Positions 1 through 7,107 of a stretch of 64,000 nucleotides of DNA are shown here, piece by piece. Both the position numbers and the translations under genes were made by a program. Under the pieces are notes generated by a model that was given only the letters and a program-made list of their open reading frames with translations, did not search any database and was not told the origin of the DNA. The number at the start of each line of letters is the position of its first letter. Position 1 is the first letter of the stretch. The stretch lies in NCBI GenBank assembly GCA_963704025.1, contig CAVPGP010000001.1:434001-498000 (forward strand), given 5' to 3'. This DNA comes from CAVPGP01 sp963704025. Lineage in GTDB: Bacteria > Actinomycetota > Thermoleophilia > Gaiellales > Gaiellaceae.

Positions 1-2
1 CG

Positions 3-77
3 CGGCTGCCGGCCTGGCAGGAGCTCGGCACGCGGCTCTGCCGCGCGTTCCTCACCAGATCGGAGGCTGCAGCATGA
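3..77 (+). CDS. 3' end of an unidentified upstream gene (partial)
   Basis: An open frame enters from the left edge and ends at a TGA (75-77) that overlaps the ATG of the ACC deaminase gene as ATGA. The 24 visible codons use the high-GC third positions typical of real genes here (LPAWQELGTRLCRAFL...). The 4-base overlap suggests translational coupling with acdS, so the two may form an operon. Too little is visible to name the protein; without the overlap geometry it would not be convincing. Confidence 0.45.
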   Translation, partial: RLPAWQELGTRLCRAFLTRSEAAA

Positions 78-1081
78 GCCTGACGAGCTACCAGCGCGTG
101 CCGCTGCTCTTCGGCGCCTCGCCGGTGCACCGCCTCGAGCGGCTGAGCGAGCACCTCGGCGGCGGCGTCGAGATCTGGGCGAAGCGGGAGGACTGCAACT
201 CCGGGCTCGCGTACGGCGGGAACAAGGTGCGCAAGCTCGAGTACCTCGTCGCCGAGGCGCTGGCGCAGCGCTGCGACACGCTCGTCTCGATCGGCGGCGT
301 CCAGTCGAACCACACCCGCCAGGTCGCCGCGGTGGCCGCACGGCTCGGGCTCGGCTGCGTGCTCGTCCAGGAGCACTGGGTCGACTGGCCGGACGCGGTC
401 TACGACAAGGTCGGCAACATCCTGCTCTCCAGGATCATGGGCGCCGACGTGCGGCTCGACCCGGCCGGGTTCGACATCGGCTTCCGGCCAAGCTGGGAGG
501 AGGCGCTCGCGTCTGTCGCGGAGCGCGGCGGCAAGCCGTACCCGATCCCGGCCGGCGCATCGGACCACCCGCTGGGCGGGCTCGGCTTCGCCCGCTGGGC
601 GGACGAGGTCGCCGAGCAGGAGCGCGAGCTCGGGGTCTTCTTCGACACGGTCGTCGTCTGCTCCGTCACCGGCTCGACGCAGGCCGGGATGATCGCGGGC
701 TTCGCGGCGCAGGCGCGCGAGCGGAGGGTGCTCGGCATCGACGGCTCGGCGACGGTCGAGCAGACCCGCGAGCAGATCGCACGGATCGCCCGGAGCACCG
801 CGGAGGCGATCGGCCTCGGCCGTGACCTGCGCGACGAGGAGATCGTACTGCTCGACGAGTGGCACGCCGGCACGTACGGCATCCCGGACGCGAAGACGAT
901 TGACGCGATCCGGCTCTGCGCACAGCTGGAGGGCATGCTGACCGACCCGGTCTACGAGGGCAAGTCGATGGCGGCGCTGATCGACCTCGTGCGCGACGGT
1001 CGGATCGAGCCCGGCTCGCGCGTCCTCTACGCCCACCTCGGCGGGCAGCCTGCGCTCAACGCGTACGCGGGCGCGTTCTAG
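74..1081 (+). CDS. acdS: 1-aminocyclopropane-1-carboxylate deaminase
   Basis: A PLP-dependent fold-type II enzyme of 335 residues that should cleave ACC, the plant ethylene precursor, to 2-oxobutyrate and ammonia in the cytosol. The PLP lysine is in YGGNKVRK at residue 51, followed by Ser78 in GGVQSNHTR. The residues that separate true ACC deaminases from D-cysteine desulfhydrases are present: Tyr294-Glu295 (DPVYEGKSM) and Leu322 (YAHLGG). These positions match the standard Pseudomonas AcdS numbering exactly, and the length is normal. Its stop overlaps the stop of the rhodanese gene on the other strand. A regulator of the Lrp type is not visible nearby. The assignment rests on residue conservation, not on a search. 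Confidence 0.93.
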   Translation: MSLTSYQRVPLLFGASPVHRLERLSEHLGGGVEIWAKREDCNSGLAYGGNKVRKLEYLVAEALAQRCDTLVSIGGVQSNHTRQVAAVAARLGLGCVLVQEHWVDWPDAVYDKVGNILLSRIMGADVRLDPAGFDIGFRPSWEEALASVAERGGKPYPIPAGASDHPLGGLGFARWADEVAEQERELGVFFDTVVVCSVTGSTQAGMIAGFAAQARERRVLGIDGSATVEQTREQIARIARSTAEAIGLGRDLRDEEIVLLDEWHAGTYGIPDAKTIDAIRLCAQLEGMLTDPVYEGKSMAALIDLVRDGRIEPGSRVLYAHLGGQPALNAYAGAF

Positions 1082-1455
1082 GAAGACGGCCGGCGCTCGA
1101 CCGGCAGGTCGTCCAGCCGCGACCACTCGTGCCACGAGCCGAGGTAGTTGCGCGCGGCCCAGCCGGCCGCGCGCAGCATCTGGACGGCAAGCGCCGAGCG
1201 AGAGCCGCTGTGGCAGTAGGCGACGATCTCGGCCCCGGGCGGAACGCCCAGCTCGCGCGCCAGCGCCTCTACCGGCAGCTCGAGCAGCCGGTAGAGGTCG
1301 ACGTTCCTCGCCCCGGGAATGTGGCCCTGGCGCGGGTCGCACGGCTGGCCGAGCGAGCCGTCGTACTCGCCCGCCGTGCGCACGTCCACGACGGCGACCG
1401 CGCCGAGCCGCGAGGCCAGCTCATCGACCTCGATCTCGCTTGGAGCTTCGCTCAC
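1078..1455 (-). CDS. Rhodanese-like sulfurtransferase domain protein
   Basis: A single rhodanese domain of 125 residues, starting at a GTG that overlaps the stop of the upstream GST gene (GTGA). The family signature is clear: VDVRTAGEYDG near residue 23, GHIPGARNVD near 44, and the active-site loop YCHSGSRS with the catalytic cysteine at 81. It probably transfers sulfane sulfur or handles thiol/persulfide stress in the cytosol; the substrate cannot be told. It is the last gene of the operon AlkA-like, GNAT, GST, rhodanese. A longer open frame running to 1908 is not used, because its first part is antisense shadow of the GST. Confidence 0.88.
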   Translation of the reverse strand: MSEAPSEIEVDELASRLGAVAVVDVRTAGEYDGSLGQPCDPRQGHIPGARNVDLYRLLELPVEALARELGVPPGAEIVAYCHSGSRSALAVQMLRAAGWAARNYLGSWHEWSRLDDLPVERRPSS

Positions 1456-1985
1456 AGCGCGGCCACGAGCGCAAGCTCTTCGGCGAAAGCCGGCCGGCCG
1501 GCCATCCGCTCGAGCCACACCTCGACGTCGGGTGGCAGCGCCACGTCGAGCATCTCCCGGGCGCGGATCACCCACGGCGCGTACGCGGCGTCGACGAAGA
1601 GGTTGCGCCCGAGCGGCAGGGTCGCAAGCTGGTCGTCCAGCCGGTTCTCGTCGCCGCGCCGGAACGCGTAATAGTCGTCTCCGAGGAGGTCGTCGAAGCG
1701 GAAGACCGCCAGGCGCGCGAGCGCGCGGTCGGCCGGGTCGGCGGGGAGCAGGGCAGGCTCGGGGTATCGCTCCTCGAGGTACTCCATGATCAGCGAGGAC
1801 TCGGGCAGAACCAAGCCGTCCTCCTCGAGGACGGGCACCTTGCCCGTGGGGTTCTTCTCGTAGAGCCAGCTCGGCCGGTCCGAGAGGTCGATCTCGAAGG
1901 ACTCCCACGGAGCCCCTTTCTCGGCGAGGACGATCCGCACGCGCGCGCAGTAGGGACAGCGGGCCGCGTCGTAGATCGTGATCAC
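1452..1985 (-). CDS. Glutathione S-transferase / glutaredoxin-fold protein
   Basis: The 177-residue product begins with a thioredoxin fold carrying a CPYC redox motif at residues 10-13. This is followed by NPTGKVPVLEEDG (cis-Pro loop) and PESSLIMEYLEERYPEP, the classical GST N-terminal domain. The helical C-terminal domain is short but present. Start GTG and stop TGA overlap the neighbouring genes by 4 bases on both sides, so translation is coupled. It may use mycothiol, bacillithiol or another thiol instead of glutathione in this lineage. A role as maleylacetoacetate isomerase for the homogentisate genes nearby was considered, but the motif is not the zeta-class serine-cysteine type. Confidence 0.82.
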   Translation of the reverse strand: MITIYDAARCPYCARVRIVLAEKGAPWESFEIDLSDRPSWLYEKNPTGKVPVLEEDGLVLPESSLIMEYLEERYPEPALLPADPADRALARLAVFRFDDLLGDDYYAFRRGDENRLDDQLATLPLGRNLFVDAAYAPWVIRAREMLDVALPPDVEVWLERMAGRPAFAEELALVAAL

Positions 1986-2935
1986 GCGAGCCCCAGGATG
2001 CGCGCGAGCTCGTCCCTGAGCTCGCCGGCCGGCGGCAGATCGTCGGGCGCAGAGGCCGTGCGCGCGGTCTCCCTGACGCGCTCCGGATCGGCGCCGGTCA
2101 GCCGCGACACGACCCGCGGGTTCGCGCCGAGCGCGATCACGTCGCCCGGCGGCAACGGCCCGTAGAGCTCCGGGAGGCTGAGGTACTCGTCGACCATCCC
2201 GCCGCGGTCGTAGATCGCGTAGCGGACGCCGGCGCCGTGCTCGACTCCGAGCGCGACGGTGACCGAGCCCGTCATCAGCGAGAGCTCCTGCGCGAGCCGC
2301 CGGAGGAGCTTCGGGTCGCGGTCGAGCAGCGGCTCGCGCACGGCGATCCAGCCCGTCCCCGTGGCGTTGACCTGCGTGCCCTCCGGCCGGCCGAGCCGTG
2401 GCAGGAACCGCTCGGCCGCGGCGGCCACGCGGCCCTCGTCGTCCGTCTGCACGTAGACGGCGCCTTCGGACGGGCCGGTCGGCCCGGCGATGCGGAGCTC
2501 GAGCGCGTCGAGCGGAGCCGCCATGAACGACGAGATGTCGTCGAAGCCGAGCTTGCGCCACACCCCGCGCGCGTCCTCGTTCGACGTCAGCACGTGGAGC
2601 GACAGCGTCCGCGCGCCCCGCTCCCTTGCCTCCTCGGCCAGTGCGCGCAGCAGCTCCTTCGTGACGCCCTGCCGCCGGGCATGTGGCCTGACGTAGACCA
2701 GATGGACGTGCGCCCCGCCCTGCTGCGGAGCCGACGCGCGCGCCACTCCGACCGGCCCCTCGTGGTCCTCGGCGAGGAAGACCGAGCCGTGCTCGAGGTC
2801 GCGGCGCGTGTCGCGCCACTCGTCCTCCCAGGGCTCGGGATCGAAGTGCTCCGGACCGGGCACCTCCTCCTCGAACTCCTGCCAGAGCTCGCGGAGGATC
2901 GCCTCGTCGGCCTCGGTGGCGCGCCGGACCGTCAT
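1982..2935 (-). CDS. GNAT-family N-acetyltransferase with an extra C-terminal domain
   Basis: A 317-residue protein with an N-terminal GNAT domain (about residues 1-145). It contains VHLVYVRPHARRQGVTKELL, where the R-x-x-G-x pyrophosphate loop for acetyl-CoA sits, and the SNEDARGVWRKLGF motif typical of the family. The C-terminal 170 residues are not recognised; they read as an alpha/beta region with repeated acidic helices. The start overlaps the stop of the AlkA-like gene by 4 bases, and the stop overlaps the GST start. The acetyl acceptor is unknown. Confidence 0.82.
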   Translation of the reverse strand: MTVRRATEADEAILRELWQEFEEEVPGPEHFDPEPWEDEWRDTRRDLEHGSVFLAEDHEGPVGVARASAPQQGGAHVHLVYVRPHARRQGVTKELLRALAEEARERGARTLSLHVLTSNEDARGVWRKLGFDDISSFMAAPLDALELRIAGPTGPSEGAVYVQTDDEGRVAAAAERFLPRLGRPEGTQVNATGTGWIAVREPLLDRDPKLLRRLAQELSLMTGSVTVALGVEHGAGVRYAIYDRGGMVDEYLSLPELYGPLPPGDVIALGANPRVVSRLTGADPERVRETARTASAPDDLPPAGELRDELARILGLA

Positions 2936-3693
2936 CCGGGCAGCCGCTCGGCCAGCAGCAGGTAGTGCACGGCCAGATTCTGGTGCGGGGCGAATCGATC
3001 CACGTCGCTCAGCCCAAGGTTATGCAGCGCGAGCGCCCTGCGGACGCCGAGGTCGCCCGGCGCCCAGGCCGTGGGACGGCCGAGATGGCGGGCGAGGTAC
3101 CAGTCCGCGGACCACTCGCCCACGCCTCGGAGCGCGATGAGCCGCGTTTTCACGTCCTCGTCGGAGAGCCCTGCGAGCTCGCGGTACGGCAGGTCGGCCC
3201 GCGCCACGCCGACGACGTACTCGGCCTTGCGCCGCGTGAAGCCGAGGGCGAAGAGCTCCTCCGGCTCGGCCGCCGCGACGACCTCCTGCCGCGGGAACTC
3301 CCACGCCGCGCCGACCTTGCGGCCGTACCGCTCGATGAAGCGGTTGCGGATCCGGAAGGCCATCACCAGCGAGATCTGCTGCGCCGAGATCGAGGTCACG
3401 AGCGACTCGAACGGATCGGGCACGAGCGGCGGCCGGAAGCCGTGCAGGCGCTCCACCACCGGGGCCAGCACCGCCTCGCCCTCGGCGAAGGCGTAGAACG
3501 AGTCGAGATCCCAGTTCCCGCCGAGGTAGCGAACCGCCTGGGGCGGGATGTCGCGCCCCTCGAGCCGCACCTCGCTCCCGTCGAAGACGCGGTGCAGGCC
3601 GTCGTCCAGCCAGAGGTTCGCCAGGTCGGGCCCGAAGAAACGGAATCGCTCTGTTGAGAGCGCGAAGTCGAACGGCTCCGGGACGAGGCTCAC
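2932..3693 (-). CDS. AlkA-type DNA-3-methyladenine glycosylase (HhH-GPD)
   Basis: A 253-residue protein of the HhH-GPD superfamily that removes alkylated bases by hydrolysing the N-glycosidic bond. The central region DPFESLVTSISAQQIS and the helix-hairpin-helix ALRGVGEWSADW (about 188-198) are followed by the APGDLGVRRAL segment, whose aspartate (about 214) is the catalytic residue of AlkA-like enzymes. There is no 4Fe-4S cysteine cluster, so it is not MutY or Nth. It is the first gene of a coupled operon with a GNAT, a GST and a rhodanese, which suggests a damage or thiol-stress response. Its promoter should lie in the 48 bases before 3741. Confidence 0.88.
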   Translation of the reverse strand: MSLVPEPFDFALSTERFRFFGPDLANLWLDDGLHRVFDGSEVRLEGRDIPPQAVRYLGGNWDLDSFYAFAEGEAVLAPVVERLHGFRPPLVPDPFESLVTSISAQQISLVMAFRIRNRFIERYGRKVGAAWEFPRQEVVAAAEPEELFALGFTRRKAEYVVGVARADLPYRELAGLSDEDVKTRLIALRGVGEWSADWYLARHLGRPTAWAPGDLGVRRALALHNLGLSDVDRFAPHQNLAVHYLLLAERLPG

Positions 3694-3741
3694 GCGGCGA
3701 GGGTATCGCCGCGCGAGCCTCTCCCTGGCCGCAGTGCCCGC

Positions 3742-4320
3742 CTAGCCGTTCGTCGCGGCCGGCTCGACCGCAAGAGCCGGCACCGGCGTAGGCGCGGGCG
3801 CCGGCGCGGGGCGCGGCTGCTGCCGCTCGCCCGCAGGCTTGTCCCGCACAGGCTGATCGCGCCCGGCCGTCCGCTCCGGGCTCTGCCCGGCGCCGGCCGA
3901 CGCGTCCGCGCCCGTCCACTCGTGCACGTTGCCGCCGATCAGGCCCGAGTATCCGTCCGGGATCCGGATCTGCAGCTTGACCGCGAGCGCGTTCAGCCTG
4001 AAGTGGCCGCCGCGGATCGCCATCAGCAGGCCGCGGCCGGCACAGACGAACACGGTCTGGCCTTCGTCGTTCTTGCGCTGGGCCGACCTGCCGTTGCAGC
4101 GGACCTTGAGGTCGCCGCCGAGATCCGTGACGCGCACGAAGCGCGCCTTGCCGCGGATCAGCACGGGCCGCACGTCGCCGGCCGCAGTCAGCTCGCCGCG
4201 GACGGGGCCGCGGGCCGCGAGGGAAACGGCCTTGCCGTCGAGCTCGATCGAGGTGGCAGACGCAGCCGCAGGGACCGCGAACGCCGCAAGCGCGATCAAG
4301 AGAATCGCGTGGTACCGCAT
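3742..4320 (-). CDS. Secreted hypothetical protein with Pro-rich tail
   Basis: A 192-residue protein with a clear signal peptide (residues 1-22, MRYHAILLIALAAFAVPAAA with an Ala-rich cleavage site). A beta-rich middle follows (about 25-130), with GKARFVRVTDLGGDLKVRC and a second cysteine at VFVCAGRG, which could form a disulfide. The last 50 residues are low-complexity Pro/Ala/Glu (RPAPAPAPTPVPALAVEP). It is preceded by a strong Shine-Dalgarno GAGGAGG. No family is recognised with certainty. It is a separate transcription unit between the AlkA operon and hmgA. Confidence 0.72.
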   Translation of the reverse strand: MRYHAILLIALAAFAVPAAASATSIELDGKAVSLAARGPVRGELTAAGDVRPVLIRGKARFVRVTDLGGDLKVRCNGRSAQRKNDEGQTVFVCAGRGLLMAIRGGHFRLNALAVKLQIRIPDGYSGLIGGNVHEWTGADASAGAGQSPERTAGRDQPVRDKPAGERQQPRPAPAPAPTPVPALAVEPAATNG

Positions 4321-4330
4321 CGAATGCCTC

Positions 4331-4358
4331 CTCGTGGGGTAAGGGGAGTGCCCACGAG
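4331..4358 (-). promoter_or_regulatory. Inverted repeat next to the ribosome binding site of the secreted protein gene
   Basis: A perfect 8-base inverted repeat (CTCGTGGG at 4331-4338 and CCCACGAG at 4351-4358) with a 12-base loop. It lies immediately upstream of, and partly overlapping, the GAGGAGG ribosome binding site of the gene starting at 4320. It could be an operator or an mRNA hairpin that masks the start. The function is inference; the repeat itself is seen directly. Confidence 0.4.
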
Positions 4359-4444
4359 TCGCATCCAGGAGCGGCCGCGTAAGCGGGCAACGAGCCGCGC
4401 GTCAGCCGAACGTAAAGCGCCGTCCCTCGGACGAGTGAACTGGT

Positions 4445-4458
4445 CCGCCTACAGGCGG
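4445..4458 (-). terminator. Weak stem-loop after hmgA
   Basis: A 5-bp stem with a 4-base loop (CCGCC-TACA-GGCGG read on the plus strand) begins a few bases after the hmgA stop codon. There is no run of T on the minus strand after it, so it is at best a weak or Rho-assisted transcript end. Confidence 0.25.
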
Positions 4459-4462
4459 GAGG

Positions 4463-5671
4463 TCACAGGTGCGACGTCACGCCGGCGGGATCCTCGTCGG
4501 GGGTCCGGCCGTCCTGGGACGGGTCCTCGTACCAGGAGTAGGCGTACTGCCCGTCGTCGAGATCCCGGGCGAGGCTCGTCAGCCTCAGCGGGTTGAACGT
4601 GTCGCACATGACCGCCAGCTCGTGCGTCTCCGTCAGCCCGATCGACTTCTCGGCGAGGCCCGGCTGCGGCCCGTGCGGGAGGCCCGACGGGTGCAGCGTG
4701 ACGGAGCCCACCTCGATCGCCTTCCGCGAGGAGAAGTTTCCGGCGACGTAATAGATCATCTCCTCGGACTGAAGGTTCGAGTGGTGGTACGGGATCGGGA
4801 TCGCGTCCGGGTCGAAGTCGAGCTTGCGCGGGCAGAAGGAGCAGATGACGAAGTTCGGGCCGGCGAAGGTCTGGTGCGACGGCGGCGGCATGTGGATGCG
4901 CCCCGTGATCGGCTCGAAGTCGTGGATGGAGAACGTCCACGGGTAGAGGTAGCCGTCCCAGCCGACGACGTCGAAGGGGTGGTAGTCGAGCACGTAGTCC
5001 TGGTAGCCGCCCCGCACGCGCACCTTGACGAGGAACTCACCGCGCTCCCGGTGGGTGTGCAGCTCCGTGGGCGCGTGGATGTCGCGATGGTAGTACGGCG
5101 CATGCTCCATCAGCTGCCCGTGCTCGTTCCGGTAGCGCTTCGGGATCGTGATCAGGCCCGGCGTCTCGAAGACGAGGTAGCGCTGCTCGCCCTCCGGGAC
5201 GACCCGGTACGTGGTGCCGCGCGGGATCACGACGTAGTCGCCGGGCTTGTACGGCAGCCCGCCGAAGATCGTCTCGACGGTGCCCGCCCCCTCGTGGACG
5301 AAAAGCACCTCGTCGCCCTCGCCGTTGCGGTAGAAGCCGTCGAGCTGCTCCGTCGGCCGCGCGAGCGAGATCTCGACGTCCGCGTTCCACATCAGGAGGC
5401 GGCGCCCGCTGACCACGTCGCCCTCCGGCTTCACGTCCCATGTCTTGAAGTGCCGGTGCGCGTGCGTCTCGGGCACCCACTCCTCGCGCTCGATCGGCTC
5501 GAAGCCGCCGAGCTTCATCACGCGACACGGCGACTGGAGGTGGTAGAGGATCGACTCGTTGCCGGAGAAGCCCTCGAGGCCCATCACCTCCTCGGTCAGG
5601 AGCGTCCCGTTCTCGCGGAACTGGATGTGCCGCTTCCGCGGCAGGTCGCCGAGTCGCTGGTAGAACGGCAT
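4463..5671 (-). CDS. hmgA: Homogentisate 1,2-dioxygenase family protein
   Basis: A 402-residue cupin-fold oxygenase that opens the ring of homogentisate to maleylacetoacetate in tyrosine and phenylalanine breakdown. Family hallmarks are MPFYQRLGDLPRKRHIQF at the start, DFLE-like cupin strands, HEGAGTVETIFGG, GDYVVIPRGTTYR, and the iron-binding region PYHHSNLQSEEM followed by LHPSGLPHGPQPG. The length fits the bacterial family (380-440). It is separated from the fumarylacetoacetate hydrolase gene only by a small convergent pair, and hppD lies 3 kb away, which supports the pathway assignment. Its ATG is 2 bases from the GTG of the divergent DUF5519 gene, so the promoters must lie inside coding sequence or overlap. 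Confidence 0.88.
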   Translation of the reverse strand: MPFYQRLGDLPRKRHIQFRENGTLLTEEVMGLEGFSGNESILYHLQSPCRVMKLGGFEPIEREEWVPETHAHRHFKTWDVKPEGDVVSGRRLLMWNADVEISLARPTEQLDGFYRNGEGDEVLFVHEGAGTVETIFGGLPYKPGDYVVIPRGTTYRVVPEGEQRYLVFETPGLITIPKRYRNEHGQLMEHAPYYHRDIHAPTELHTHRERGEFLVKVRVRGGYQDYVLDYHPFDVVGWDGYLYPWTFSIHDFEPITGRIHMPPPSHQTFAGPNFVICSFCPRKLDFDPDAIPIPYHHSNLQSEEMIYYVAGNFSSRKAIEVGSVTLHPSGLPHGPQPGLAEKSIGLTETHELAVMCDTFNPLRLTSLARDLDDGQYAYSWYEDPSQDGRTPDEDPAGVTSHL

Positions 5672-5673
5672 GT

Positions 5674-6021
5674 GTGGAGGATATCGGCGCGAGGATCGCG
5701 GCAGAGGTGCTCTCGTGGGAGGGCGTCACGGAGCACGAGCACCGCTTCGGCGGACGCGAGTTCCGGCTCGGGCGGCGCGAGCTCGGGCATCTCCACGGCG
5801 GCAGCCTCGCCGACCTGCCGTTCCACCGAGCGCTGCGGGACATGCTGGTCGAGACGGGGCGGGCCGCGCCGCACCACGTGCTGCCGGACTCCGGCTGGGT
5901 GTCGAGGCGGATCGAGTCGGAGGACGACGCCGTCGACGTGATCGAGCTCTTCAGGCTCTCCTACGAGCGGGCGCGGGTGGCGGAGGCCGCACGGCGCGCC
6001 CGAGGCGCTACAGGCGGCTGA
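5674..6021 (+). CDS. DUF5519 (luciferase-domain) family protein
   Basis: A small 115-residue protein with the pattern FGGREFRLGRRELGHLH, LADLPFHRALRDML and SGWVSRRIES, which I recognise as the DUF5519 family, sometimes labelled luciferase domain. No catalytic role is established. A paralogue lies at 13145-13405 and shares the GGREL...H and the Ser-x-Trp-(V/I) positions. The GTG start has no room for a leader, because hmgA starts 2 bases away on the other strand. Either it is leaderless or the true start is slightly downstream. Its stop overlaps the end of the selenoprotein gene by 14 bases. Confidence 0.65.
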   Translation: MEDIGARIAAEVLSWEGVTEHEHRFGGREFRLGRRELGHLHGGSLADLPFHRALRDMLVETGRAAPHHVLPDSGWVSRRIESEDDAVDVIELFRLSYERARVAEAARRARGATGG

Positions 6022-6223
6022 GGATCTCGCTCTCCTCCGGGAAGCGGCCCTGCTGCTTCTTCGAGAAGAGGAGCTCGCCGTCGACGATCACGTCGAACTG
6101 GCCGCCGCTGCCCGGCGTGATGGTCGCCTCGTGCGCCGTCTGCGCGTCGATCGCGGCCGCGAGACTCGCGGCCCGTGTGTCGTAGCCGCTTCAGGTGGGG
6201 CAGTAGAGGATCTCGACGCTCAT
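6008..6223 (-). CDS. SelW/Rdx-family redox protein with an in-frame UGA (candidate selenoprotein)
   Basis: If the in-frame TGA at 6191-6193 is read as selenocysteine, the gene encodes 71 residues. They begin VEILYCPTU, giving a CxxU redox motif at residues 8-11, then GYDTRAASLAAAI and the very typical Rdx tail GGQFDVIVDGELLFSKKQQG-RFPE-SEI. This aligns along its whole length with SelW/SelT/SelH-like thioredoxin-fold proteins, in which the last position of the motif is Cys or Sec. A good Shine-Dalgarno (CGGAGG) lies 8 bases before the ATG. The gene follows a fumarylacetoacetate hydrolase family gene on the same strand with a 36-base gap. Alternatives are a nonsense mutation or a sequencing error in TGC/TGT. 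The SECIS-like hairpin described separately favours a real selenoprotein. Confidence 0.75.
6155..6173 (-). promoter_or_regulatory. SECIS-like hairpin downstream of the UGA codon
   Basis: On the coding strand the sequence GGCCGCG-AGUCU-CGCGGCC forms a perfect 7-bp stem with a 5-base loop (even 9 bp if the loop closes). The loop lies 25-29 bases after the UGA. Bacterial SECIS elements are short hairpins inside the coding region just after UGA with a GU in the apical loop; E. coli fdhF has AGGUCU about 18-23 bases after its UGA. The similar loop and distance are seen directly; SelB binding is inference. Confidence 0.6.
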
Positions 6224-6259
6224 CGGCCAACCTCCGGTTGAACGCTCATCGGCCTGACC

Positions 6260-7078
6260 TTACCGGGGGCCGACGACGTTCCGCAGCACGCCGAGTCCCT
6301 CGACCTCGAGCTCGACGACGTCGCCCGGCTGCAGCCAGCGCCCGTCTCCGTGCTCGAGGATGCAGCCCGTGCCGACCGTTCCCGAGCCGAGCACGTCGCC
6401 CGGGCGGAGGGTCGTGTTCCGTGCGGCGTGCGCGAGCAGGTCGTCCCAGGACCAGTGCATGTCGCCGAGCTCGCCGCGCGAGCGCTCCTCGCCGTTCACC
6501 CGCGCGACCATCGTCCCGCGCGTGCCGTCGAACTCGTCCGGCGTCACCACCGTCGGCCCGAGACCGGTCGCGAAGTCCTTCCCCTTCGCCGGCCCGAGGC
6601 CGACCTTCATCTCCTGCAGCTGCAGGTCCCGGGCCGACCAGTCGTTCATGATCGTGAAGCCGCCGATCCCGCCCTCCGCGCCGACGATCGCGGCCACCTC
6701 CAGCTCGTAGTCGAGCTGCCCGGATCCCTCAGGATACGGGATCGTCTCCTCGGGGCCGAACATCGCCGCCGGGTTAGAGAAGTAGAACACCGGCACCTCA
6801 TACCACTCCTTCGGCACCGGCTGGCCGCGGTTCGCGCGTGCAGTCGCCACGTGCTGCTCGAACGCCATGAAGTCGCGCACCGCCGGCGGGTGGAGCACCG
6901 GCACGAGCAGGTCGACCTCCGCCAGCGGGAACTCAGCGTGATGCCGCGCCTCGCCGCCGCCGGTGAAGAACGACTGCAGCGTCTGCGCGGCGAGCTGGAT
7001 CACGATTTCCCCTTCGACGAGGCCGGGCCAGCCGCGCTCGAGATCGTGTCCCTTCGGACTGAACATGCAGAGCCGCAT
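6260..7078 (-). CDS. Fumarylacetoacetate hydrolase family protein
   Basis: A 272-residue enzyme of the FAH superfamily, which cleaves C-C bonds in beta-diketo acids. Metal-binding acidic residues appear in the usual places: DYELEVAAIVG with two Glu, and MNDWSARDLQLQEM with Asp. GLGPAKGKDFATGLGPTVVTPDE is the conserved central block. Next to hmgA and hppD it most likely acts as fumarylacetoacetase, giving fumarate and acetoacetate. Bacterial FAH-family members also act on other diketo acids, so the exact substrate is inferred from context. It is probably co-transcribed with the SelW-like gene downstream. Confidence 0.85.
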   Translation of the reverse strand: MRLCMFSPKGHDLERGWPGLVEGEIVIQLAAQTLQSFFTGGGEARHHAEFPLAEVDLLVPVLHPPAVRDFMAFEQHVATARANRGQPVPKEWYEVPVFYFSNPAAMFGPEETIPYPEGSGQLDYELEVAAIVGAEGGIGGFTIMNDWSARDLQLQEMKVGLGPAKGKDFATGLGPTVVTPDEFDGTRGTMVARVNGEERSRGELGDMHWSWDDLLAHAARNTTLRPGDVLGSGTVGTGCILEHGDGRWLQPGDVVELEVEGLGVLRNVVGPR

Positions 7079-7107
7079 CGGCCGCGAAGCCTAGAGCGAA
7101 CGGCTGG

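Noticed and set aside
1452..2819. 455-codon ORF on the minus strand as one gene
   Set aside because: The first part is shadow of the GNAT gene; only the last 177 codons are a GST.
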